Shown here piece after piece: positions 45,882-59,416 of a DNA stretch of 64,000 bases. This stretch comes from Eucommia ulmoides. Lineage: Eukaryota > Streptophyta > Magnoliopsida > Garryales > Eucommiaceae. The notes under the pieces are model-generated. The model was not told the DNA's origin. It searched no databases and saw only the letters and a program-made list of their open reading frames with translations. Every line of letters starts with the position of its first letter. The stretch's first letter is position 1. Position numbers and translations under genes: made by a program. The stretch lies in assembly GCA_016647705.1 (NCBI GenBank), contig CM028329.1, positions 60,033,231-60,097,230 of the forward strand, in the 5' to 3' direction.

Positions 45882-47096
45882 TGCTGCTTAATTAGTTTCA
45901 AGTGCTAGGGTTTCTTGTTAGGTTGCTACTTTTAACAAAAATGTTGGTTTTATTGATGGATTTGGTTTTGGATTCTTAATGTGTGATGATGAATCATAAC
46001 TATCTAATGTTGTTTTTCATTTCAAAAGTTGATTCCATTTCGATTTGTTTATATTTTAAAGTTTAAGGAAATTAAAAATGATATTTGGTTCATTTGGTAA
46101 TTAAAAGATCAGCATTTTATCATTTGGTCATGTTTTTTTTTTCAAAGACTACTAAGGAATTTGAAAAGATCGATTAGCCAATATCCATGAATTGGAGCCA
46201 TGATAAAAACAACCTCAAACAAACCAACGAATTTCATTATTCCAAGAAAGAATTGTTGGTCCAAGTAGACTGAAGAGGAGGATGAATTCGGTACTGCAAA
46301 TAACTTAACTGATTTTAGTCTTTATTTATTTTTTATTTTATTTTTTTTATTTTTTTTTATTTTTTAAACAACATTTAACAAGTATTCAATATTATCCAAG
46401 TGTTTAAGAAGTGCAGCGGAATATAAACATAGCATAAATATGCACACAAACGAGAGATAGAGAAAGAGATAATAGAGATATATCGATTTATAGTAGTTTG
46501 TTAAGGTCACTTCTTACTTATGTCTACTCCCAATAAACTCCTACTAAAATTCGGATCTTATTCCCTAGTGAAGACCAAATTGTTACACTCTCACAAAACA
46601 AGTTCGTTTATGTTCTCCTACAATCTTTCACTAGATAAGGTCATTTATGCCTAACTACACTCTCACAAGTCAAGCTCGTTTATACCTTGCTACAACTCTC
46701 ACAAGTCAAATCTCGTTTATGTCTGCCTTGCTACAACCCTCACAAGACAAGTTTATTTATCTCTTACTACACTCTCACTAGAAAAGCTATCTTTTATGCC
46801 TAGCTACAATATCTCGCCAGGACCAACACCCTACTCTAAGTTACAATTCACACCCTCACAGCACAAAAGTTATCTTTTGTTAGCTTTATAAGAGTCTAGC
46901 CCTCAAAGCTTTTATCAATCCCCTACAATTTCAATACTTTGACTCTGCTAGGTGCTTGTAGAAGGGCTTATACAATGATATATCAAATAACGTACATGCA
47001 CAAGTAATCACGTATAGTAGATGTATTAAATAAAGATCACATGATATGTGTGTGTGTGTATGTGTGTGTGTGTGTGTGTGTGTGTATAAAAGAATC
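45882..47096. other. 3' flank of the ENODL gene and decayed repeats
   Basis: 3' UTR and AT-rich sequence to about 46400. Then 46560-46840 holds five to six degenerate units of about 50 bases ('ctctcacaagtcaagctcg', 'cttgctacaac'). A (GT)n microsatellite lies at 47047-47085. The 46400-47000 part may be an old retroelement LTR but cannot be classified. Confidence 0.5.
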
Positions 47097-47884
47097 TGAT
47101 AAGGGTATTTTTAGGCACCTCTGAGTTAGCACTTGCGATCCAGCCACGTGTCCGTCCTCGTAGTGACAGGGACTCATTCCGGAATCCACAATGTCATGTT
47201 TTAGCATACATCGACCACGGCTCCTCCTTGGAATCTCATTTGCACCAAGGGAGAAGCGAGGAACCCCGCAGGGACGTACCGCTCTGAGCTCTGCGTCGTG
47301 ACCTAGACGATCAATTTCAGGGACTTAGTCATTCACCTCGACCGGCTTCCTTTTCCAGCTCATTTTTTCTCTAGAACTCCACGTATCTCCGCTTTTCTCC
47401 ACCAACTTACCATCACATGCCTGACAAAGGCTCGTGGGCTTTGCCAAATGGGCCTAAAAGCCCAAGCCCAACGGTTATCTCCTAAATGCCCTGGATTATC
47501 GGCCAAACACAGAGTTTCAACTGAGTAACCGTGTTTAGGCCCGACTAATTATCTCCAACTCCTATATATATCAGGAGCTATGTAAGCCCGAGGTACAGTT
47601 TACACTACGCGTGAGTTCATTTGTTTACTTGCTGCATTATGTATCTTTTCGCTCTGAACACTAATTACCACGTCAGAAAGGTTTCACCGAGAGAAATCCT
47701 AGTCTGAGCCTTCTGTAGTACACTCCCTAAGGAACAGGACTCTGAGCACAGCAGGTTAGTCTTCCCAAGACCCAGCACAGCTCCCGTGAAGAATTTTCAA
47801 CCGACGACTCCACCTCCGCAAGAGGACACATTTGTCATCCGACTAGACCATACTCGAAGTGTGTATCATTTTTATACACCAATT

Positions 47885-49600
47885 GTCACACCCCTCCCCA
47901 GGACCCCCATCACCCGGGGCCGGGCGTGACGTTAACTCGACACAACCTGACCGGATCAACCAATGTACATATATATATGTACATGTACAACTATACATTT
48001 TTTTCCCAAAAAAAATATTTATCATTCCAAAACATAGGAATACACGCGTCCCAAATATTCACAACAGAACCACAAAAACTGAACCTTCCCTGGCTCACAT
48101 CGGACCGGCCCACCTCCATAATGACACTACCTCCAGACCCTACCTCGTGCCAGTAGTGGATCCACTCCTAACTGCGGCACCTGAAACCAAATATTTTATC
48201 TGTGTACTGTCTTCATAATATAAAAATATTTTATGGATCAAGTATAATTATCAAATACCATTTTTTCAAATATAATATAATATAACCGCATAACAAACTA
48301 GAATAAGTTTCCACTGTCATCAGTGCAATAAGATAATATATTTAAACCAACCGATCCAAACATTTCGACATATAATAAAATACTGCACTCATATTTTTCT
48401 ACTAACCATAGGATCGTTTCATCTCACGATTAGGAGTTACGACGGTACCGTAACCTATATAACTGTACCATCTAAAATGACTATCAGTGTTAGGGTCATT
48501 TAATATCCTCAATGGTAGGCGCAGCCACCCGCAGGATTTGCACTCCTGACGGGTCCACATATATCAACAACACAATCAATCACCTACAGGACTAGTCCTC
48601 CTAATAGGTCATAATATATCACAACATAATCAACCACCTGCAGGATTTGCCCTCCTGACAGGTCATAATATATCAACAACATAATCAACCACTTGCAGGA
48701 CTTACCCTCCTGACAGGTCATAATATATCGTCCTACAAGACATGCCCTCCTATTAGGACCAACAACATTCCGCAGGACATGCCCGCCTGACGGGATCACA
48801 TATGGCATAGTCGGATAATAAAACTATTTTCCATATTTAAAAATCCACTTGATCCACATAAGTTATAAAATCATCCATTTTAATAGATATTTTTTTTCAC
48901 AATTTATACGAAAATATAATTTATAAATTTACCTAGAAGACAGTACATTCACCTCGATTTTCGCGCTACCAAAAATATTATCGCTGAAATACTACCCGGC
49001 CGGTGGCGCCTGTGAACCTAACAGCGATAAGGCCTAAATTAATAATTTATTTAAAATAAAATTAATATACAATGCGTGACCCTAAAATGCATCATTTTCC
49101 ATTCTCCAAATTTTGATTATGCAAAATTACTATATACCCCATTTTCTATATTGATATTAACTGTACGAAAATTATTATAGTAACAATTATAAAAATTTCG
49201 TATTAATAATTTAATTTGTAGAAAAAATATTAATCGACTGTTAAAAATTTAATTAGTTGTCGAAACACTATAAATTATCATTTTAGTAAAATTTACAATT
49301 TTCATTTTAAATTGTATTTTTCGCAAATTAGATATTTCTATACCGACTATATTTCTCGAACTCACTATATATATTTTTGACATAAATATACATGTATATC
49401 TGTCCGAATCATTAGTCCTAAATTGAACGTGTGATATATATTTTATTCTAACAAATATATATATATATATATAGTGACACTAATCAAACCGCCACTTTTT
49501 TTTTTTAAAATAAGTATTAAATGACACCATGCACCCCGGTACTTTCTAAATATTCTAAAATGCAACTAAAAATTATGCATATACAAAACTAAGGTCTTAC
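47885..49600 (-). mobile_element. Solo LTR C, related to the left-end element
   Basis: 1716 bp on the minus strand (starts TGTAAGACC, ends GTGTGACA) with exact target duplications CCAAT (47880-47884 and 49601-49605). It sits at the junction of element A's 5' LTR and primer-binding site. Its gene-proximal end (tgtcacacccctcccc on +) matches that of the LTR at 293-3071. It is younger than A because it interrupts it. Confidence 0.8.
48525..48795. repeat. About 62-bp tandem array inside solo LTR C
   Basis: Four to five units with 'ccacctgcaggatttgcc' and 'ctcctgacaggtcataat'. The left-end LTR carries an unrelated shorter-unit array at a comparable place (940-1080). Confidence 0.7.
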
Positions 49601-51711
49601 ACCAATAGTTTGGCGCCGTCTTTGGGAACCGTGCAAAAATCCTTCATCTAATCATTGCTCTCTACCGAGCTGAGCCTAAATGATCATAAGATTTGGTCAA
49701 ACAGATGGACCCGGAACAGAAAAGGTGAAGACATGTCGAGAACTCCAAGGGCGCTCCCCCTAGCTCCTACCAACGAGAATAACTACCTCCTTTAGGACCA
49801 GGCAGGACCATCAACTCTGCCACCTGGGGCTACGAGACAGACCTTAGGGACTGTGGAGACATCTTGATTTGATCTTCTTGAATGCCAAATGGGCGAGTTC
49901 AAGTCGTGTGTTCAGCTCCTCCTTGCGCACTTGCAGCTGCCCCTGCTTTAGAGGGACCAGCTCTCCAGATCGCAGCACCCGAAGAGCCACCTCAAGACCG
50001 CGATGTTCTCATAACAACCTCAAGTGGACATGTGCCCGAGAGCTGCCCTCTGCCTCGCAACCCTGAGATTGCGGGATATGAGATCCCCTCCTCTCCTCCC
50101 GCTGATGCTGAGATCTCCACTTCCTCCGTCGTGCGAATTTGTGCTAAGGGACCTATCAGTGTCCCCTAATCGTCGAGTTTTTCATCAGCCAGCTAAGTTC
50201 GATCCCAGAGGCCGGCGTTACCGTGAGGTTGGTTCCTACTTACATCTCTCCCATCATACTATTGCCTAAGCTGTGGGAAATCATGTAAGGGAAAGCCCCG
50301 AGCAAATGAGGTCGTAGAGTACCGCATGGCTGATATAGAAGTCTATCTCCAAGAGGTATAAGGAGGACGAATAGGACCAGGTGTTGTCGTAGAGGTGAGG
50401 TCCTCATCTGTGGAAGAAATTATGGAGTAAGTAGCGTCGCGACACTTCACTCACCCCTAGATGAATCCGTATGATGGTTCATCAGATCCCGTTGACCACG
50501 TGTCCATGTTCAAGTGTCATATAGACATGCAAGTGACCTCTATAGCTCTGCGGTGCAGAGCCTTTCTTATCACTCTCACAACTGCAGCGAGATCCTAGTT
50601 TCAGGGCTGGAGGCCAGCATCCATCTCTACCTTCAGGGAGCTCGAGCAGTTGTTCCTTGCTCGTATCAGTTGTTCTCGGCGAAGACTGAAGACTATGGCT
50701 CACATCCTCACTTTTCAGCAGAAGCCTTCTGAATCTTTAGGATACTATATTGAGCGCTTCAACCGAGAAGCAAATGCGTGCGAAGACCTCCCCGAGAGTG
50801 TAGTACTGAATGCCTTTGTTGATGGGCTCTGGCATCAAAGGTTGTCCTATGACCTCTACTCCAACCCTACTCCCACTCTTGATCAAGCTGTGGACTGTGG
50901 GGCTAAATTCCATGGAGCTGACCTTCGTACTGCAATCAAGATAATGAGGGAATGATTAAACAAGTTGATGGAACCAAGGAATGGAGGTTCGAATCAAGCC
51001 CAAGGCTCGAGAAGATTACAAACTGAAGAGAGGTTCAAACCCCTGCCCGGAGACAAGAGGCCACTTCTTCTTCCATGGTGTCACCAACCAGAGTTCACTT
51101 TGCTCACAGCCTTAGTAGTTTCCATCTTCACAGAAAACTCAAGGCAAGACTTCTTCCCTCATCTGTCGTCCCTGAGAGAAAGACCGGTCGGAAGGTCGAT
51201 AACAAAGTACTGTAAGTTTCACTAAGACCGATGCCACTCCACAGAGGACTACTTCCAACTCTGGCAAGAAATTGAAGCTCTCATCTGGAGAGGCTATCTC
51301 GGGAACTATGTCCGGAGATGAAATCAGGAGCAGCCTCACGTGGATGAACCACAGGGAGAGTCTCGGGCCTAGAGAAGAAAGGAAAATCGCAACCATCCAC
51401 CGCCCCAGGGGGCTGAGGCCGGGGATGATCACCAGCGCGTGAATGGTAAAATCAACATCATCCATGGAGGATTGAGCTCTGAAGATGTACAGAATCACCA
51501 GGTCACACATTCGGGCACATACGATCTTGAAACAGAAGAGAGTGTACCGCTCAGGCACCCGCGGAGCGCTGACTAGCTGAAGTGCAACTTCTGTAAGGAT
51601 GATCCAGTTTTTTGAACAACTTCCAGTTTCGCCAAAGAATTATAGTTTTGCTTATAAAAATAAAGAATGTGTTTTGTGCAACGTGCCTTGTGTTTTCTCT
51701 GGTTAACGGTA

Positions 51712-52100
51712 CTCTAACCCCCTAAGTCATGGATGATTCTCCAGATCAATATTTCGGCTCTCGACATCGCGAGTGATTCTCCACAGTCATATTTCTACCC
51801 CCTCAGCTGTATCTCAGCTCTTGGTGTCGCGAGTGATTCTCCACGGCCGCAATCTGACCCCCTGAGCCGTATCCCAACTCCCGGCGTCGCGAGTGATTCT
51901 CCATGATTGTATTCCGAACCCTTGAGTCGGATTCGGGCTCTCGACGTCATGAGTGATTCTCCACAATTGTATTCCAACCCCCTGAGCCGTATCCTGGCCC
52001 TCGGCTTTGCGAGTGATTCTCCACAATTGCATTCTAACCCCCTAAGTTGTGGATAATTCTCTACCCAACATCCCGACTCTTGGCATCACAAGTGACTCTC
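51712..52100. repeat. 60-bp tandem repeat inside element A
   Basis: About six units with an exact 60-base period. The landmark 'gcgagtgattctcc' recurs at 51769, 51829, 51889, 51949 (variant) and 52009, with 'ccccctgagccgtatcc' between. It lies in the non-coding part downstream of gag. Confidence 0.85.
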
Positions 52101-52807
52101 CAATAGCCTCATTCCAACGCTCAACATCAATGGTGACAACCAGACCCTCTTAGAAAGTTAATAGTCCATACCTAAAGAAAGACCAAGGTTATCCATTAAG
52201 GGAGGGGCATTGATTGAGTTTGAGGGCCTGCAGTTAAGTACCTCTCCCTAACAGTCGACCACACATCCGGCGTTCTAAAAGGAAAGATGCTCCTACACAG
52301 ACTAAATGGAAATAACCTAAAAGGGTTCTTGAATGAGTCTAACTATGGAGAACTCCCCAATGACAGGCCACGGGGGTCCAACCGTTGGGTTGCGCCCTTG
52401 TGGACCGAGAGGACCAGGCACCTTAGGAAACCCTCATCCTAAATCCACGACATGATTTTCTCACGATCAACTCGTATCCCAGACTGAGGGCTAGTAGTCC
52501 ATAGTCTTGGGCAGAGACGAGAAATTTTTTAAAATTTTACAACTCTGAAAACGCGACCAAGCAAAAAGCGACTTGGCAAAAACGTCGAGAAGAAAGAGTA
52601 AACTCTGAAGTACCCTAGCCATGCTACTCAGAAGCTTACGCACTCACACGCAGAAAAACTGGAATAAGTGAAAAGGAGTCTACAAAATCCTAAGTTTTGA
52701 AAAAACGATGGTCCGAGCTCAGTCATCTCCGCCCTTGTTGTGAGGGGCGTCTGTGCTAGAAGAGGTGACGTCGATCTCGACCTCCTCAGGTGCCCCCTTG
52801 TCAGCAC

Positions 52808-54207
52808 TGATCACACTCTATTTTATACCAAATTCACTCTCTTAATTTATACTGTTGATAGTCCTTTTATCAATTTTTAATTAATAATAATACAATTTTT
52901 GTTTTTGTAGAAATAAACTCGAAATAAATAAATATTGAAAAAAAGAGCAAAACTACAGGAGAAATGGGTCCGACCCGTGACCCATACCCACGACTAACCT
53001 GTCTTCGCACAAAGTGTATGTCACTAATCAGCAGACCTGGTCCCTTCCCTGGATCTGTAACGTCTGAGAGTTATAAAATAGCTAATTATAACCATTTTAA
53101 TTGGCCATTTCATGGGCATTTTAATTGGTTATGTATGGAAATTAAAAAAAGGTTGAATTTGACAGAAAAGAAAATTAAGGGATGGTAATAATGACCAATT
53201 TAATTCCATTGATTAGGCATGAAGGCAAAAGAGGAAAAGTGGCTTGAGGCAATGACAACTGTGCAATATTCCTTTTCTATTGCTATTGATTAAAGAGATT
53301 TGGGGGACTTTTTTGGCTTGGGTTCATTTTTTAGTGTTAGTTTTTATTCTTTTCTCTTTTTTCGGTTCGACAGAAAGAGTGGGTTGGGTGGACCGTTTTC
53401 TATTGACATTTGTTGAATATTTTGGTAGAAAAACGGCCACCATGAACGACTAAAGCACAAAATCGAATTAGGCTGTATTCGTTTTTAAATCATCTTAATG
53501 TAGTTTTATTTTTTTGTTCTATTTTACCTGTGTATAAGATTGTATGATAAAGATTTAATGTTCTTACACTATTTATGAAATCAATTATTATTTTTATCAT
53601 TTTATGAATGTGATAAATAACTTATTGATACTTTGGGGTTAGATTTAATACATGTGGTTTCGATCTAACCGTTATATAATTAGTTTTATTGGAATCGATA
53701 CGGTTTAATTGGATGAGTTATGCTTAGAGATTGATTCATCGTAGATTAGGAATCAAACCCTGAAGATAATCCATATCGATTAAACGGTCGATTAATCGAT
53801 GTATTTGATAAGATTAATTATACTTAGGGATTAATTCATTGTAGATTAGGAACCGAATCCCGAAGATAATTTATGCCGATTAAATAGTCAAGCTTTCGTT
53901 GTAATTTTTCTTATAGTTGAATTACTTCACTATACACAGAATAAAAATAAATAAAGAATTAGAACACATTAGGATAATCGAAAGATGAATGCATGACCTC
54001 AACCCGGTCGTTTATCATTTTATATTTTAATTTAATTACTTTTCTATTTTTATTATTAAAATCCCAAAACCAATTTTTATTAAATCCAACCGAAAAATAA
54101 GAAAGAATTAATAATTACAATCCAATCTCTGTGGTTCGACACCCTTATTTAAGCATGCTACACTATAATATTTTACGCTTAAATTGGGTATTAAATTTGA
54201 GCGATCA
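52808..54207 (+). mobile_element. Solo LTR D within element A
   Basis: 1400 bp beginning TGATCACACTC and ending GAGCGATCA, with exact target duplications AGCAC (52803-52807 and 54208-54212). No internal coding region. A direct duplication of about 110 bases ('tagattaggaatcaaaccc' type) lies at 53690-53890. The superfamily is not certain. The orientation is inferred from the element's ends only. Confidence 0.75.
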
Positions 54208-56139
54208 AGCACTTTCCTCCTCGACACCCTTTTTCTCGGCGCCCTTGTGCGTGGCACCGTCCAGGGAATCAGTCTCAATGCCCCGTAACTAGAACCATCA
54301 AGTTTGATAGGCACCATCCTGTCGTGCTACTCCTAGCCGGCAGGGCCCAGGGGGCGACTGACATTGTCCTACCGTGCTACTCCTAGCCAGTAGGGTCCAA
54401 GTGATGAACTTCTCCAAAAAGGGTCGTCCAAGAGTTCCGTCCAAAAATTTCTCATCTTCTTCCCTGGCCTGCATCATCTTATCTTTCGCCCACCGTCCTG
54501 CCGCATTACTCATACTTGGCAAGACGTAGATGGCGACGGGCATCGCCCTACCGCACTACTCCTAGCCGGTAAGACGCAGATGGGGGTCTTCCCCATGAGA
54601 ATCGACCAAGTCCAGAAGAACAGCGCCCTAGCGTGCTCAAAGCACTCCCCCCTCAGGCCTTTCCCGTTGAGGAGGTCACGACAGAAAAAGCCGTCAGAGT
54701 AGAGAGTCCTCTAAGGTGCAAGGTGTCAGAGAAAAATTAAGATTAAAAATTAAGGGAGAAACTTTGCCCCCTAAAGAAAAGAGAATGGAGAGGGGCGTCG
54801 CACCCCATGCCATTAAAAAATAATAAAAAAATTATAACCCCGCAGCACAAAGGGGCAAGGGCAAGCCAAGGGGCTTGCCCCTTGGGGGTGCAGCTAGCCC
54901 CTAGGGGCGCACGTCGTGCCCTGGGCGTAGGTTTGACCAACACCCATTTTTGGGTGCTGGATTTTTACCAGCACCCCCTGGGAACCAACGTGGGCGCTAA
55001 GCCCCTTGGCCAGTGCCCAAGAAGGGCACTAGGCCCAACTGGGCCATCGCCCTCTGCACGGCTGTGGCCGACGAGCTCCCGGCCAACCGTCGCATGCCCC
55101 CTCCCCTTGGGGTATACCTCTACTTTCTTCCAAGTGAAGTTCAGTCTGTGCTCAGGGCTTATTCATGGTGAACATGTGTCACCCTAAAAATCGAAAAAAT
55201 TTGGGGTCGCCCTACCATGCTACTAGACTCCGTCCGTATGGAAGCCTATCTCAAATTAGCTCCTCTAAAAATGTTCAATCGTGGAAAAAGCATCATCCTG
55301 AAAGTCGGTGAAATTCGGGGTCTCCCTACCTTGCTACCTCACCCTAGACCCCGACCGTATAGGGGCTTATTTCAAATTCGCTTCCTAGAAAAAGTCAACT
55401 CTTGAAAAATTAGCCTCCTAAAAATCGAAAGAATTCGAGGTCGCCCTGTCATGCTACCTGACCCTAGACCCCAATCGTATGGAGGCTTATTTCAAATGAG
55501 CTCCTCAGGAAAAAAACTAACTCTTGGAAATATGTCGATCAGAGGTGTTTCTCACACTTCGAAGTCTTCAGGATGTCTGTTCCAGCCAAGAATTGATATC
55601 TCTGACTGCCTCTCTTCCCTCGCCGCACAGGGTTGTGGGCAACTGATAAGGGTATTTTTTAGCACCTCTAAGTCAGCACTTGGGACCCAGCCACGTATCC
55701 ATCCTCGTAGTGATAGGGATGCATTCCGAAATCCACAACGCCATACTGGAGCATAAGCCGACCACAACTCTTCCTTGGAATCTTATTTGCACCCAAGGAG
55801 GAGTGAGGAACCCCGTAAGGACGTGCCACTCAGAGCTCTGCACCGTGCCCTGGACGATCAACTTCAGGGACTCATCCGTTCACCACGACTAGCTCCATAT
55901 TCGAGCTTGTTTCTTCTTGAGGACTTCACGGATCTCCGCTCTCCTCCACCAACTTACCATCACAGGCCTGACAAAGGCCCGTGGGCTTCACCAAATGGGC
56001 CCAAAAACCCAAGCCCAGCGATTATCTCCTAAACGCCTCGGATTATCGGCTAGACATAGGGTTTCGACTAATTAACCATGTTTAGGCCTAATTAATCATC
56101 TCCAACTCCTATATATATCGGGGGCTATGCAAGCCCAAG

Positions 56140-59100
56140 TGTCACAGTCTTAACTTGTCCAATACTTGTTTTCACACATGTCCGCTTGTCCGTGACCCTT
56201 TTCATTTATTTTCTAAACTAGTTTAGCTTAGATTAATTTAGTTTAGTTTATTTTTTTCATTTTTTGTAGAAAGACACCATTATGACTCCTCGAGCATAAT
56301 GATGTCTATTGTGGTCACTTATATTTTTTTGCTTAAAGTATTATATGGGAGGACATGCTCTTGAAGTCATTCAAGTCTTTCATACCTTGTAGCCTTTGAT
56401 ATTAATAAAATTGTTGTTATTATTGTAATTGTATTCTTCTCTACATTGTCGGCGCGTGTTGTTATAGGGAAACTCGTTGCTATTGAAACCGTTTCCGCTA
56501 TTCAAGATCCTCTAATCTTCAGGCTTGCTACTAGGCGATCCCCTAGTTAGCGTCGCACAGTCCACTTTCTAGCCTTAAAAGGCTCAGCCCGTGACAGTTG
56601 GTATCAGAGCAACGGATAGATCCGTTGCCTAACCACGTTGGTGAAATACCATGTCGACAAAAGATCGTCTCGACGCACTTGAACAAAGCGTTTCCCGCAT
56701 TGACGCAGCTCTAGCTCTTTTGCGAAGCCCCGATGCTAATGAGGAAGGGACATCTCAAAACCCCCAAATCAATCACCTGATCGAACAGATGGGCCTAGTT
56801 GCCGCGACATCCGCTAGCTATCATGCTTAGATAGAACAGTCAGTCCTTGATCTCCAAAGCGAGTTGGACGGCTTGAAGAACATTCTGTACCGAGCTCTTG
56901 CTAGAGACTCCAGATAACCTACTTAGAGGGTTCGCATTCCCGAACCTCAATCCTATGGCGGTTCAAGAGACGCCAAGGAGCTTAAAAACTTCCTCTTTGA
57001 TGTGGAGCAATACTTTCGGGGCATCGGAGAAACCTCCGGGGAAGAAAATATAACAACAGCTTCTATGTATCTTTGTGGTGATGCTAAATTATGGTGGCGA
57101 ACCAAATATGCAGACATCCTAGAGGGACGCTGCACCATCAATACCTGGGAAGACCTTAAAGGTGAATTTAAGGTACAATTCCTTCCGGAAAATGTCGAGT
57201 ACACAGCTTGACGACGACTGAGAGAGCTGAAACAGACCGGATACGTCCGATACTATATCAAGAAGTTTATGACTCTCATGCTGGACATTCGTATAATGTC
57301 CCAAGAGGATAAGTTGTTTTGGTTCCTAGATGGCTTGAAGGATTGAGTATGTTAGGAAATACAAAGACGACGTTCTACTGATTTATTTGTTGTCGTTGTT
57401 GCTGCAGAAAGAGTAATTGATTACTCTCCTGAACCTACCACTAACCATGACAAGAGGAAAGACAAGAATGTCTCCTATTATGATGGAAGTAGAGGTCAAT
57501 CATCTCGGGGAAGCCCACCAAGACGTTGGAGCAACCCCAACTCCAATTCTAATTCAAGGAATCCTCCAAGGAGTCCATGCCGAGGCCAGCACTCAAAATC
57601 TGGCCAATCGTTCAACAACTCAGGGGCATTATTAGATTTGGCAAACCAAAAGCCTCATTAGGGCAGACATGCCTATAAAAATCCAACTCCTTGCATTTTG
57701 TGCAATAAGAATCATGATGTATCCGATTGTCCACATAAACATGTTTTATCCATGCTGCAAGCATCGATTCAAGAAGAAATGGAACATCGGGAAAAATATA
57801 TTGTAGAGCAGGAGGAGAAAACTTCAGACAAGTTGATGCTCATCAAATGGGTACAATTCGTTTGTTGAATGCCATGAAGCGACAGTCGGTCGCAAAGAAG
57901 AAAGTCATGAAGAAAAATCTCATGTTTGTGGCCTTCAAATTAATGGGCAGAATTCTCGTGCTTTAGTTGACACTAGTGCTACACACAATTTTATATCCGA
58001 TAAGGAAGTTAATCGGTTGGGCTTACGTGTCAAAAAGTACTCAGGGAGATTGAAGGCCATGAATTCTGAAGCGCGTCCCGTGATTGGAGTTGCCAACACG
58101 GTACACACGAAGATTGCTCCGTGGGATAGGTTCCTCAACTTCACCATTGCTCCCATGGATGATTTTCAAGTGATATTGGGGATGGAATTCTTTATGGACA
58201 CTAAGGCCTTTTGCAGACTCGCTTTGTATGATGGGAGATCGATCGTGTGTCATTCCTATAACGCATTATTCGATTGAAGACAGATCCGTTTCGGCTCTGT
58301 AACTTGAGATGGAGGAATATCAAGACGACCTTCTAGTGCTTAGTGGGGGAGAAATTGACCCACAAGTGCTACATTTGATTGCAGCAAAATGGTTGTTTGA
58401 CTATGTTCGAATTGTTTCTCCAAGAGAACTTGCAGAGGAGTTTCCTCCTTCATCCGGACGGGGAAAAATCTACAGATATCAATTTCCATTGGGTCAATCC
58501 ACTTTCATGTTAGCCAATAGTGCAAAGACCCACTTTCTTTCGGTGGGACTACATCTAGAAAGAAGGAAGTACGGACTTTGTGTGCCGAGGGTCGAAAATT
58601 CGGGGAACAAAGGTACAACAATTGTAGTGGTGGATAAAGCATTGAGTTCTACAACCTTATATCCAGCACTTCAATTCCAATATTCCAGAGACACCGCCGC
58701 ACAGCTTCTCAAGCATGATACTCAGTTGTGGAATGTTCCGAGGAGTATTGATTCGTGCTTCAATCTACACAAGTACTTTAATGTCAACTTGGGATCTAGT
58801 GAGATTGTCGCAGACCAACCATTGTATCTTCATTCAATGGATAAGCTTTACAAAGCCAACATATTTGGAAAACAGCAGAAGATGCAACAACTGCAGACCA
58901 AATCAGAAGCATCATCAGAAGAAGTCTACGAGGACGTCGACAGTTCAAGTGGGGGAGAATGTCACGGTTTTAGCTTGTCCAGGGCTTGTTCTCGCACATG
59001 ACCGCTTGTCCGTGACCCTTTTCATTTGTTTTCTAAACTAGCTTAGTTTATATTAGCTTAGTTTAGTTTATTTCTTTCATTTCTTGTAGAAAGACATCAT

Positions 59101-59416
59101 TATAACTCCTCGAGCATAATGATATATATTGTGGTCACTTGTATTTTTTTGCTTAAAGTATTATGTGGGAGGACATGCTCTTGAAGTCATTCAAGTCTTT
59201 CACACCTTGTAGCATTTGATATTAATACAATTGGTGTTGTTATTGTAATTTTATTCTTCTCTACATAGTCGGCATGTGTTGTTGTAGGGAAACTCGTAAC
59301 TATTGAAATCGCTTCCACTATTCAAGATCCTCTGATCTTTAGGCTTACTACTAGGAGATCCCCTAGTTAGCGCCGCACAGTCCATTTTCTAGCCTCAAAA
59401 GGCTCGGCCCGTGACA
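56140..59416 (+). mobile_element. Element B: short gag-protease Ty3-type element
   Basis: The two LTRs are both 457 bp (56140-56596 and 58960-59416, TGTCAC ... GTGACA). A primer-binding site for iMet (TGGTATCAGAGC, 56599) follows, and a polypurine tract (gtgggggaga, 58949-58958) precedes the 3' LTR. Target duplications ccaag (56135-56139) and ccgat (59417-59421) are diverged. The internal region is only 2.4 kb: a gag domain (about 56650-57640), a CCHC-type knuckle near 57697, a retropepsin-like domain (about 57950-58275), and then an open frame of unknown function. No reverse transcriptase or integrase is seen. I count about 46 differences between the LTRs, near 10%, suggesting insertion several million years ago. 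The gag-protease part is broken in several places. Confidence 0.85.
58309..59001 (+). CDS. Unknown 230-residue frame in element B
   Basis: An open frame directly after the protease-like region of element B, where pol would normally follow. It starts MEEYQDDLLVLSGGEIDP. The middle holds FPLGQSTFMLANSAKTHF and LERRKYGLCVPRVE. The C-terminus is acidic and Ser-rich (SEASSEEVYEDVDSSSGGE). The last 14 or so codons lie in the 3' LTR. I recognise no reverse transcriptase, integrase, chromodomain or envelope feature, no signal peptide and no membrane segment. It could be an accessory protein of a non-autonomous family or a captured host fragment. Its openness in a 10%-diverged element is notable. Confidence 0.45.
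   Translation: MEEYQDDLLVLSGGEIDPQVLHLIAAKWLFDYVRIVSPRELAEEFPPSSGRGKIYRYQFPLGQSTFMLANSAKTHFLSVGLHLERRKYGLCVPRVENSGNKGTTIVVVDKALSSTTLYPALQFQYSRDTAAQLLKHDTQLWNVPRSIDSCFNLHKYFNVNLGSSEIVADQPLYLHSMDKLYKANIFGKQQKMQQLQTKSEASSEEVYEDVDSSSGGECHGFSLSRACSRT

Noticed and set aside
54298-55187. Protein-coding gene in GC-richer DNA
   Set aside because: It lies inside old element A, has no recognisable domain, and its frames overlap on both strands.
58041-58253. Minus-strand frame opposite the protease region of element B
   Set aside because: Shadow of the plus-strand retroelement coding region.
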